8,329 nt of DNA from Candidatus Zixiibacteriota bacterium (GTDB lineage Bacteria > Zixibacteria > MSB-5A5 > GN15 > FEB-12): positions 1 to 8,329 of the forward strand of contig QNAD01000074.1 of assembly GCA_003641345.1 (NCBI GenBank). Direction: 5' to 3'. Below the pieces are notes generated by a model. The model was not told the origin of the DNA. It searched no databases and saw nothing but the letters and a program-made list of their open reading frames with translations. This document shows, piece by piece, positions 1-6,124 of the stretch; the stretch's first letter is position 1, and each line of letters begins with the position of its first letter. The position numbers and the translations under genes were made by a program.

Positions 1-228
1 TTCCTTAGCCGACAATAATTTTGCTTTCTTAAGATAAGTTCTAGCCCAACCTACTCTATTTTGAAAAGTAAATTGTCGCCCACTTGGTAATTTTTCATTT
101 CTATCTTCTTGAGTTAGTTTAAACTCTTTAGATAAAATTTGATATGTTTCATGCATAGTATGAATTTGTTTGTCACTTGCTAATCTAAGCAAAGGCAACA
201 TAAATTCATTAAATTTTGGGACTACCAT
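1..228 (-). CDS. mrr: Mrr-like type IV restriction protein, N-terminal domain (partial)
   Basis: This gene begins with an ATG at 228-226 and stays open for 76 codons to the left edge, so only the N-terminus is visible. The translation starts MVVPKFNEFMLPLLRLASDK and contains LPSGRQFTFQNRVGWARTYL at about residues 50-69. This is the pattern of the Mrr N-terminal winged-helix domain: VP-x-(Y/F) start, LPSG(R/K)Q, NR-x-GWA-x-x-YLKKA. In known family members this domain precedes a PD-(D/E)xK nuclease domain that cleaves modified DNA; that domain lies outside the window, so nuclease activity is inferred. The start is supported by GGGGAGG 3 nt upstream. The gene starts 12 nt after the carboxyltransferase stop and could share its transcript. 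GC is about 30% (69 of 228 by hand count), clearly lower than the metabolic genes, which suggests separate acquisition. A solitary DNA-binding protein with the same domain is the alternative. Confidence 0.82.
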   Translation of the reverse strand, partial: MVVPKFNEFMLPLLRLASDKQIHTMHETYQILSKEFKLTQEDRNEKLPSGRQFTFQNRVGWARTYLKKAKLLSAKE

Positions 229-240
229 ATTCCTCCCCTC
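229..240 (-). promoter_or_regulatory. Shine-Dalgarno region of the Mrr-like gene
   Basis: The whole 12-nt gap between the carboxyltransferase stop (TAA, 243-241) and the Mrr-like ATG reads GAGGGGAGGAAT. It carries a strong GGGGAGG ribosome binding site. There is no room for a separate promoter in the gap, so translation from an upstream transcript is the simplest reading. Confidence 0.7.
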
Positions 241-1791
241 TTACAACGGGATGTTTCCGTGTTTTTTAGGCGGATTGGAATCTTTTTTTGTCTCAGGCAT
301 CTCAAAGGCTCTTATCAATCTCGGTCGGGTAGATTTTGGTTCAATCACATCATCAATATAACCGCGTGCCGCTGCTTCGAACGGATTGGCAAATTTTTCA
401 CCATACTCATCCGTTTTTTTCTGCAATTCCGTTTCTTGATTATCAGCGTTTGAAATTTCTTTTTTGAAAATAATCTCCACCGCACCTTTGGGACCCATCA
501 CCGCAATCTCCGCTGTGGGCCAGGCGTAGTTCATGTCACCCCGAACATGTTTGGAATTCATAACATCGTAGGCACCGCCATAAGCTTTACGAGTGATTAC
601 CGTTATTTTAGGAACGGTAGCCTCGCAGTATGCATAAAGAAGCATCGCCCCATGTTTTATAATTCCGCCGTGCTCCTGATCTGTCCCCGGTAAAAATCCG
701 GGGACATCTTCAAAGGTCAGAATCGGAATATTAAAAGAATCACAGAACCGAATAAAACGGGCGCCCTTAACCGATGAATTAATATCAAGCACTCCAGCTA
801 ACACTGCAGGTTGGTTTGCAATAATACCAATTGAACGACCACCCAAACGGGCAAACCCAACTACGATATTTTCCGCAAAATCTTTATGCACCTCAAAAAA
901 TGAACCTTCATCAACTACCGGATTAATAACATCGCGGATATCGTAAGGTTGATTTGGATTTTCCGGAATAATTTTATTTAGTAATTCATCTTCTCTATCA
1001 AAAGAATCATTTGTCTCCTGATATGGTGTATCTTCTAAATTATTCTGCGGAATATAACTTACCAGTTTTTTTACTCTTGTGATAGTATCAGCTTCGTTTT
1101 CACAGGCAAAGTGACAAACCCCTGATTTTGAGGCGTGAACATCGGCACCACCTAATGATTCGGAATCTACTACTTCATGCGTTACAGTTTTAACCACATT
1201 TGGTCCGGTGACAAACATATACGAAGTACCTTTGGTCATAAACACAAAATCAGTAATAGCAGGGCTATAAACAGCACCACCTGCACAAGGTCCAAGAATC
1301 ACAGAAATTTGCGGAACAACGCCAGATGCTAATGTATTGCGAAGAAAAATATCGGCATAACCACCAAGAGAAACAACGCCCTCTTGAATACGAGCACCGC
1401 CGGAATCATTAAGGCCAATTACCGGCGCACCTACTTTCATAGCCATATCCATGATTTTACAAATTTTTTCCGCATGTGCCTCAGATAGAGAACCGCCAAA
1501 AACAGTAAAATCCTGTGAGAACAGGAAAATCTTCCTGCCATTAATTTTCGCACAGCCAGTTATAACTCCATCACCGAGAAATTTCTGTTTATCCAGTCCA
1601 AAATCTTTAGAGCGATGGGTTACGAACATATCAAATTCTTCAAATGAATTTGGGTCCACAAGCAATTCTATCCGCTCACGGGCGGTTAGCTTCCCTTTTT
1701 TGTGTTGCGACTCTATTCTCTTTTCTCCGCCCCCAAGTTTAGCCTTCTGGCGAAGATTATCTAATTTATTTAATTTTTCTTCAAGTGACAT
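241..1791 (-). CDS. pccB: Acyl-CoA carboxyltransferase subunit (propionyl-CoA carboxylase beta / methylmalonyl-CoA decarboxylase alpha type)
   Basis: This 516-residue protein is full length for the biotin-dependent carboxyltransferase family and ends in the typical KKHGNIPL tail. It moves a carboxyl group between carboxybiotin and an acyl-CoA. The N-terminal crotonase-like half carries [12 protein letters not shown] at about 128-139 and the oxyanion-hole motif CAGGA (169-173). The C-terminal half carries GFLPGTDQE (365-373) and AYGGAYDVM (403-411). Asp409 aligns with the residue (Asp422 of Streptomyces coelicolor PccB) whose acidic form goes with propionyl-CoA and whose Ile form goes with acetyl-CoA, so a propionyl-CoA/methylmalonyl-CoA substrate is favoured. 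No biotin carboxylase, biotin carrier or membrane decarboxylase subunit is in the window, so carboxylase and decarboxylase roles cannot be separated. The start lies 23 nt after the hydrolase gene, with AAGGA about 11 nt upstream of the ATG. The gene symbol denotes the type and is not proof of the complex. Confidence 0.93.
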   Translation of the reverse strand: MSLEEKLNKLDNLRQKAKLGGGEKRIESQHKKGKLTARERIELLVDPNSFEEFDMFVTHRSKDFGLDKQKFLGDGVITGCAKINGRKIFLFSQDFTVFGGSLSEAHAEKICKIMDMAMKVGAPVIGLNDSGGARIQEGVVSLGGYADIFLRNTLASGVVPQISVILGPCAGGAVYSPAITDFVFMTKGTSYMFVTGPNVVKTVTHEVVDSESLGGADVHASKSGVCHFACENEADTITRVKKLVSYIPQNNLEDTPYQETNDSFDREDELLNKIIPENPNQPYDIRDVINPVVDEGSFFEVHKDFAENIVVGFARLGGRSIGIIANQPAVLAGVLDINSSVKGARFIRFCDSFNIPILTFEDVPGFLPGTDQEHGGIIKHGAMLLYAYCEATVPKITVITRKAYGGAYDVMNSKHVRGDMNYAWPTAEIAVMGPKGAVEIIFKKEISNADNQETELQKKTDEYGEKFANPFEAAARGYIDDVIEPKSTRPRLIRAFEMPETKKDSNPPKKHGNIPL

Positions 1792-1814
1792 TTAATATTT
1801 AATCCTTATTAAAA

Positions 1815-2645
1815 TCATACAGATTCTACAAAAATCTTTTTCCCGTCCTGCTTTACAATTCCCAAAGGAATATTTATGTCATGGTCAAAAGCCATAACAA
1901 CTTCATTTTCAATAATTTCCGGAAGCTTTTTTCGTTTTATAGCCATCGTATCCAACGGATACAAGTCCGTCGCCGGAACAAAAGGCACTTTTATGTGAGT
2001 ACTTGATGGAAAAATATCGGCGTAATAATACAATTTATGATTGTCAGATTCAATTTCCAATGCAAAATGTCCACCGGTATGCCCACCTGTCCTCACCGCT
2101 TTTATACCAGGTAATATTTCTTTATCTAATTCAATTAGTTCCACTCTGTTTGCATCTTGCAAAACATAAAAGCGTTCAGGAATATAAACTGCCGATGTTC
2201 TTTCATTAGGATTTATGGCATCTTCCCATTCTTCTTTACTAATAATAATTTTAGCATTTGGAAAACGAGGCACTAATTTATCACCTTTAAACTTAACTGC
2301 TCCAGCGGAATGGTCTGTATGCAAATGAGTTAAAACCACATAATCTATATCATTAGTTGTTAATCCTGATTCAGCTAAACCGTCATCTATCATCGAAATA
2401 TTATCGGTGTTATAAATTTTCTTCTCACGCTCGCTTAAAGTATCGCCCAATCCTGCATCAAAAATAATATTTTTCCCATGAGCCTTAAGCACAAACATGT
2501 TTGTAACCATCGGGATTAGATTATTTTTATCGGGAGGAATAAGTTTTTCCCACATCATTCGTGGAATGACACCAAACATACTCCCTCCGTCGAGCTTGAA
2601 TTTCTGCTCGACGAAGGAAGTTATTTTAAATTGACCAATTTGCAT
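1815..2645 (-). CDS. Metallo-beta-lactamase-fold hydrolase (lactonase/glyoxalase II-like)
   Basis: This 276-residue protein has a full set of metal ligands for a two-metal metallo-beta-lactamase fold. THLHTDH gives His107, His109, Asp111 and His112; TGGHTGGH gives His189; YYADIF gives Asp210; FDHD gives His255. The N-terminus has GGSMFGVIP (20-28), which resembles AHL-lactonase-like members. No signal peptide or membrane segment is seen, so it is probably cytoplasmic. The family splits lactones, thioesters and other esters, and the substrate here cannot be read from sequence. It starts 6 nt after the acyl-CoA dehydrogenase stop with no strong ribosome binding site, so translational coupling is likely. 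Position between CoA-pathway genes suggests hydrolysis of an acyl thioester or lactone side product; that is inference only. Confidence 0.88.
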   Translation of the reverse strand: MQIGQFKITSFVEQKFKLDGGSMFGVIPRMMWEKLIPPDKNNLIPMVTNMFVLKAHGKNIIFDAGLGDTLSEREKKIYNTDNISMIDDGLAESGLTTNDIDYVVLTHLHTDHSAGAVKFKGDKLVPRFPNAKIIISKEEWEDAINPNERTSAVYIPERFYVLQDANRVELIELDKEILPGIKAVRTGGHTGGHFALEIESDNHKLYYYADIFPSSTHIKVPFVPATDLYPLDTMAIKRKKLPEIIENEVVMAFDHDINIPLGIVKQDGKKIFVESV

Positions 2646-2651
2646 TCAATA

Positions 2652-3794
2652 TTAACGGCCGATTATATTACCGGCAATGACAAGTCTCTGAACCTCAGAA
2701 GTGCCTTCGTAAATTTCGAGGACTCTCTGGTCACGGTACAATTTTTCTATAATAGAAAATTCACCAATATAGCCATAGCCACCCCAAATCTGCATAGCTC
2801 GGTCAACACAGAAATTAGCTGTCTCGGTTGCATATAATTTAGCCATCGAAGCTTCTAAAGAATATCTCTCGCCATCATCAGCCATCTTAGCTACTTTATA
2901 AGTTAAACAGCGAGCGGCTTCTAAGCGAGTTGCCATATCAGCAATCATCCATTGAATAGCTTGTAGTTTGGCAATCGGTGCCCCAAAAGCAACTCTCTCT
3001 TTTGCTCTGGCAACCGATTCATCCAAAGCACGCTGGGCAATACCAACACCCTGAGCCGCCACACCAATACGGGCTGAATCAAGAGTACCCATCGCATACC
3101 GGAACCCTTTGCCAATGTCTCCCATTAAGTTTTCTTTAGGAACTTTGACATCTTTCAAAAATATTCCACCTGTTGTCGCCGCACGCATACCCATTTTATT
3201 TTTCAAAGTACGTGCTTTCCAACCTGGTTGATTAGTGTCAACGATAAAAGCTGAGAGTTTTGGTTTGTCTTTAATTTTACAGAAAAGAATCGCGATTTCC
3301 GCTACATCACCATGCATGATAAATATCTTTTCACCATTGATAAGATAATGATCATCCATCTCAACCGCTTCAGTTGTACAATTAGCGGCATCAGAACCGG
3401 CGTTCGGTTCGGTTAATACAAAAGCTGGAATCTTACGACCATTGACACAATCCGGAACATATTTTTTCTTATGCTCTTCATTGGCATAATAAACTATCGG
3501 ATGGGTTGCCAACTCACCAACTGCCGTAAGCAGACCAACCGCCGCATCATAATAACAGAGTTCTTCTATGAGAGTAGCGTACTCAAGAAAAGATTTCCCC
3601 TGTCCTTCGTATTCTTTCGGTATGCAATACCCGATAAATCCAGCCGCACCAATTTTTTTATATAACTCGTGCGGAAATTTTCTCGGTTCTCCCATTTGGT
3701 CGAGTTCTTCGGAAATGGGAATAATTTCTTTCTCAGCAAATGCTTTTACTTCATCCCTAACTGCTTGCTGACGCGGATCTACATTTTTGTTCAT
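2652..3794 (-). CDS. Acyl-CoA dehydrogenase, short-chain (butyryl-CoA dehydrogenase-like)
   Basis: This 380-residue protein has the normal length and layout of a soluble FAD-dependent acyl-CoA dehydrogenase: helical N-domain (about 1-120), beta domain (about 121-235) and C-terminal helical domain. FVLTEPNAGSD (125-135), RVAFG (267-271), QIWGGYGYIGE (335-345) and IYEGTSEVQR (361-370) are clear. Glu363 in YEGT is the expected catalytic base, at the position used by short-chain enzymes. The reaction is alpha,beta-dehydrogenation of an acyl-CoA with electrons passed to ETF. After an isobutyryl-CoA mutase the obvious substrate is butyryl-CoA, but isobutyryl- or 2-methylbutyryl-CoA is also possible. 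An oddity is FIMHG at 158-162, where most family members have (W/F)ITNG; the Thr that contacts the flavin is Met160. The start is supported by GGAGG four bases upstream of the ATG. The gene follows the B12-binding subunit by 41 nt. Confidence 0.94.
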   Translation of the reverse strand: MNKNVDPRQQAVRDEVKAFAEKEIIPISEELDQMGEPRKFPHELYKKIGAAGFIGYCIPKEYEGQGKSFLEYATLIEELCYYDAAVGLLTAVGELATHPIVYYANEEHKKKYVPDCVNGRKIPAFVLTEPNAGSDAANCTTEAVEMDDHYLINGEKIFIMHGDVAEIAILFCKIKDKPKLSAFIVDTNQPGWKARTLKNKMGMRAATTGGIFLKDVKVPKENLMGDIGKGFRYAMGTLDSARIGVAAQGVGIAQRALDESVARAKERVAFGAPIAKLQAIQWMIADMATRLEAARCLTYKVAKMADDGERYSLEASMAKLYATETANFCVDRAMQIWGGYGYIGEFSIIEKLYRDQRVLEIYEGTSEVQRLVIAGNIIGR

Positions 3795-3797
3795 CTT

Positions 3798-3804
3798 TCC
3801 TCCA
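3798..3804 (-). promoter_or_regulatory. Shine-Dalgarno sequence of the acyl-CoA dehydrogenase
   Basis: The minus strand reads GTGGAGGAAAG immediately before the ATG, a strong GGAGG site. A second AAGGAG lies about 10 nt further upstream. It would serve a GTG that runs into a stop within five codons, so it is probably not a separate start. Confidence 0.6.
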
Positions 3805-3835
3805 CTGACTCCTTATAATTTCATTTAAGTATATT

Positions 3836-4258
3836 TTACATCATCTGTTCATTAGATTTTTTTTGAGCTACTGCCTGTTTGACATATTCTACAGATTCAA
3901 CTGTTGAGGTGCCGGGGGTAAAAATTTTATTTATCCCAAGTTTTTCAAGCTCAGCAATATCTTCATCGGGGATTATTCCGCCCCCAAATAGAATAATATC
4001 ATCCGCCCCTTGATCTTTCATCCTGTCTAAAATAGCCGGAAACAAAGTCATGTGGGCACCGGATAAAATAGAAATACCAATAACATCCACATCTTCCTGA
4101 ATAGCTGCATTGACAATCATCTCAGGGGTTTGTCTCAAGCCAGTATAAATTACTTCCATCCCGGCATCCCGAAAAGCGGCGGCAATAACTTTGATTCCGC
4201 GATCATGCCCATCAAGTCCGGGCTTGGCTAATAAAACTCTAATTTTTTTTTCTGTCAT
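3836..4258 (-). CDS. icmB: Coenzyme B12-binding small subunit of acyl-CoA mutase (IcmB-like)
   Basis: This 140-residue protein is a stand-alone cobalamin-binding Rossmann-like domain. It has the base-off/His-on motif DGHDRG (Asp16, His18, Gly21), the SILSG segment (63-67; Ser63 and Leu65 fit the S-x-L part) and a GGG turn (92-94). His18 is expected to coordinate cobalt. It should pair with the 565-residue catalytic subunit encoded 39 nt upstream to form the active adenosylcobalamin-dependent mutase. Its size matches IcmB of Streptomyces, but split methylmalonyl-CoA mutases have similar small subunits, so this chain does not decide substrate specificity; the large subunit does. The ATG has only a weak upstream GAG, so expression may depend on coupling to the large-subunit gene. 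The ends of the domain are complete. Confidence 0.92.
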   Translation of the reverse strand: MTEKKIRVLLAKPGLDGHDRGIKVIAAAFRDAGMEVIYTGLRQTPEMIVNAAIQEDVDVIGISILSGAHMTLFPAILDRMKDQGADDIILFGGGIIPDEDIAELEKLGINKIFTPGTSTVESVEYVKQAVAQKKSNEQMM

Positions 4259-4297
4259 ACGCTCAATTTATTTTCCATTTATTTAATTTACCAACAT

Positions 4298-5995
4298 TTA
4301 CGACACACTCATGGCGGCTGAGGTTTCTACATACTCACCCCAAGTATCACGCAATACATCGCACATCTCACCCACCGACACATACGCCCGGGAACAATCC
4401 ATAATCGCTTCAAAAGTATTCCCGTCGGATAAAGCTACTTTACGAAGATTTTCCAACGTTGTTTTTACAGTGTCGTTATCCCGTTCCGCTTTTATCTTTT
4501 TACAAAACGCTACTTGTTCTTTTTCAACATTCCTGTCAATTCTCAAAACCGGAATATCAATTTTTTCGTTTTCTATCACAAAATCATTCACGCCGACAAC
4601 TTTGCGATCATCTCTTTCAATCTCCTGTTGATAGCTGTACGCAGAACGTGCCAATTCACGTTGGAAATAACCGTCTTCAATACATTGCAACACACCACCC
4701 CGTCGTTCGATTTCCGCAAAATAGGCTTCGGCTTCTTCTTCCATCTTATCTGTTAGTGCTTCCACAAACCAGGAACCACCTAACGGGTCAACAGTATTAG
4801 CCGCACCGGACTCATAAGCAATTATTTGTTGAGTGCGAAGAGCTATTGTGACTGCTTTTTCACTGGGAAGAGCTAAAGTTTCATCCATCGAATTAGTATG
4901 CAAAGATTGAGTACCGCCCAAAACTCCCGATAAAGCCTGAAGAGCTACACGTGCAATATTGATTTCCGGCTGTTGAGCCGTCAAAGAACACCCAGCAGTT
5001 TGCGTATGGAATCGAAGTTTCCAACTTTTCTCGTCTTTGGCACCGTATTTGTCTCGCATATGACGTGCCCAGATTCTTCTTGCCGCCCGATATTTAGCAA
5101 TCTCTTCAAAAAAATCAGAATGGGCATTAAAGAAATGTGATAAGCGGGGGGCAAAATCATCGACATTCATTCCGGCTTCAATAGCTGACTCTACATAACA
5201 GAATCCATCGGCAAGTGTAAAAGCTAATTCCTGAACCGCAGTTGCTCCTGCTTCACGAATATGATAACCAGAAATCGAGATTGTATTCCACTGAGGAACA
5301 TTGTGACAACAATAATCCATCATATCAGTTATCAATCTAATCGAAGGCTTGGGAGGAAAGATAAACTCTTTCTGAGCTATATATTCTTTGAGAATATCAT
5401 TTTGCAAAGTACCACGAACTTTTTTAAAAGGTACACCCTGTTTTTCAGCAACACAAAGATACATCGCAAGAAGAATCGAAGCCGGTGAGTTTATTGTCAT
5501 TGATGTTGACACCGAAGCTAAATCTATTTCATCAAAAATAATTTCCATATCCGCTAGTGTGTCAACCGCCACTCCGCATTTACCAACTTCGCCTAAAGAA
5601 CGGGAATGATCGCTGTCATAACCCATCAGAGTCGGAAGGTCAAAAGCAGTCGATAAACCACCACCGCCTTCTTTAAGAATCAGCTTAAAGCGTTCATTGG
5701 TCTGTTTAGGCGTTCCCATTCCGGCAAATTGTCGCATTGTCCAAAGTCTGCTCCGATACAAAGTGTGGTGCACGCCTCGGGTATAAGGAAACTGGCCGGG
5801 GTAATTAATATTTTCATCAAAATAATTATCTTTTTCAGAATTTTTGACTGAATCGGGAGTGTAAAGCTCATCAATATCTAAGCCCGAAACAGTAAAAAAA
5901 CGTGGCATAGATTTTTTTGAGCGATATTTTGATGCTTTTTCATCCCATTGTTCAAGACCGTTTTTTAGTTGTTCTAGAAATTTCTTGCTGTACAT
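4298..5995 (-). CDS. icmA: Acyl-CoA mutase large subunit with isobutyryl-CoA mutase residues (IcmA-like)
   Basis: This 565-residue protein is the TIM-barrel catalytic chain of a two-subunit adenosylcobalamin-dependent acyl-CoA mutase. LWTMRQFAG (84-92), STAFDLPT (115-122), GTLQNDILKEY (195-205), SGYHIREAGAT (242-252), FAPRLS (281-286) and HTNSMDE (366-372) match the family. The catalytic Tyr244-His245 pair and Arg284 are kept. The methylmalonyl-CoA mutase residues Tyr89 and Arg207 (P. shermanii numbering) are Phe90 and Gln208 here, the pair of isobutyryl-CoA mutase. Ala117 and Phe90 argue against 2-hydroxyisobutyryl-CoA mutase, which has Asp and Ile there. The likely reaction is isobutyryl-CoA to n-butyryl-CoA and back. 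The length matches IcmA (about 566 aa), but split methylmalonyl-CoA mutases are also about 560 aa. The start is supported by GGAG seven bases upstream. MeaB is encoded before it and the B12 subunit after it. The family is certain; the substrate is inferred from two residues. Confidence 0.9.
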   Translation of the reverse strand: MYSKKFLEQLKNGLEQWDEKASKYRSKKSMPRFFTVSGLDIDELYTPDSVKNSEKDNYFDENINYPGQFPYTRGVHHTLYRSRLWTMRQFAGMGTPKQTNERFKLILKEGGGGLSTAFDLPTLMGYDSDHSRSLGEVGKCGVAVDTLADMEIIFDEIDLASVSTSMTINSPASILLAMYLCVAEKQGVPFKKVRGTLQNDILKEYIAQKEFIFPPKPSIRLITDMMDYCCHNVPQWNTISISGYHIREAGATAVQELAFTLADGFCYVESAIEAGMNVDDFAPRLSHFFNAHSDFFEEIAKYRAARRIWARHMRDKYGAKDEKSWKLRFHTQTAGCSLTAQQPEINIARVALQALSGVLGGTQSLHTNSMDETLALPSEKAVTIALRTQQIIAYESGAANTVDPLGGSWFVEALTDKMEEEAEAYFAEIERRGGVLQCIEDGYFQRELARSAYSYQQEIERDDRKVVGVNDFVIENEKIDIPVLRIDRNVEKEQVAFCKKIKAERDNDTVKTTLENLRKVALSDGNTFEAIMDCSRAYVSVGEMCDVLRDTWGEYVETSAAMSVS

Positions 5996-6010
5996 AAAAA
6001 TACTCCATCT

Positions 6011-6040
6011 AAATAATTTGTTAATTTAACCAAATAATTT
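6011..6040. repeat. Operator-like palindrome with flanking direct repeats
   Basis: The plus strand has AAATAATTT at 6011-6019 and again at 6032-6040, a spacing of 21 bp or two helical turns. Between them lies the perfect odd palindrome GTTAATTTAAC (6020-6030). The arrangement resembles a binding site for a dimeric repressor, but low sequence complexity makes chance symmetry more likely than in average DNA. Confidence 0.35.
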
Positions 6041-6051
6041 CTGAAAATCAA
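6023..6051 (-). promoter_or_regulatory. Weak candidate sigma-70-like promoter for the mutase operon
   Basis: On the minus strand TTGATT (6051-6046) is followed after 17 nt by TAAATT (6028-6023). The first is a fair match to a -35 box and the second matches the -10 consensus at four of six positions. The -10 would lie inside the operator-like palindrome. AT-rich DNA gives such matches often, and the organism's own promoter consensus is unknown. Confidence 0.22.
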
Positions 6052-6062
6052 TAGTAGATGGT

Positions 6063-6082
6063 TGTTTTTTATACAAAAAACA
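6063..6082. repeat. A/T-rich inverted repeat (8-bp arms, 4-nt loop)
   Basis: The plus strand reads TGTTTTTT-ATAC-AAAAAACA, a perfect 8-bp inverted repeat. In the minus-strand transcript no U-run follows, so it does not look like an intrinsic terminator. It may be a protein-binding site or simply low-complexity sequence. Confidence 0.35.
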
Positions 6083-6124
6083 CAGATAAAATTAAGGGTT
6101 TCAACAAGATATTTGCGAAAAGTA

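Larger units (their letters stand above)
6005..6061 (-). repeat. Inverted repeat (7-bp arms) at the mutase ribosome binding site
   Basis: On the transcribed strand CCATCTA (6061-6055) is followed 43 nt later by its exact reverse complement TAGATGG (6011-6005). The last two bases of the second arm are the first two of the GGAG ribosome binding site. In a transcript reading through from meaB, pairing of the arms could hide that site. Seven pairs enclosing a 43-nt loop is only modestly stable, so chance is possible. Confidence 0.4.
5996..6124 (-). promoter_or_regulatory. 129-nt leader between meaB and the mutase gene, with repeats
   Basis: This is the longest gap in the cluster and is very AT-rich. 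It holds three overlapping or adjacent symmetries: a 7-bp inverted repeat CCATCTA/TAGATGG, a palindrome GTTAAATTAAC flanked by two copies of a 9-nt direct repeat, and an A/T hairpin-like sequence. The mutase ribosome binding site GGAG sits at the downstream edge of the 7-bp repeat. The gap is too short for a complete cobalamin riboswitch and I see no B12-box sequence. A regulatory role is likely for a gap of this kind but is unproven. Confidence 0.4.

Noticed and set aside
1451..1795. 114-codon open frame on the plus strand
   Set aside because: It lies wholly antisense to the carboxyltransferase gene, whose frame has intact family motifs throughout. The antisense translation resembles no family I know and has no ribosome binding site.
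4255..4278. Seven-codon mini-frame (MENKLSV) ending in an ATGA overlap with the B12 subunit start
   Set aside because: It could be a coupling leader, but it lacks a ribosome binding site and such short frames occur often by chance in AT-rich gaps.
4311..4800. Two overlapping plus-strand open frames of 106 and 113 codons
   Set aside because: Both are antisense to the 3' part of the mutase gene and show no recognisable protein features. They are shadows of the real coding frame.
4298..5995. 2-hydroxyisobutyryl-CoA mutase or pivalyl-CoA mutase
   Set aside because: The residue at position 90 is Phe (not Ile or a small residue), position 117 is Ala (not Asp) and position 208 is Gln. This set fits isobutyryl-CoA mutase better.
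6063..6082. Intrinsic terminator after meaB
   Set aside because: The stem is almost all A/T and no U-run follows it on the transcribed strand, so it does not meet the usual pattern.
5996..6124. Cobalamin riboswitch before the mutase gene
   Set aside because: The gap is shorter than a typical cobalamin riboswitch and has no B12-box-like sequence or GC-rich paired regions.
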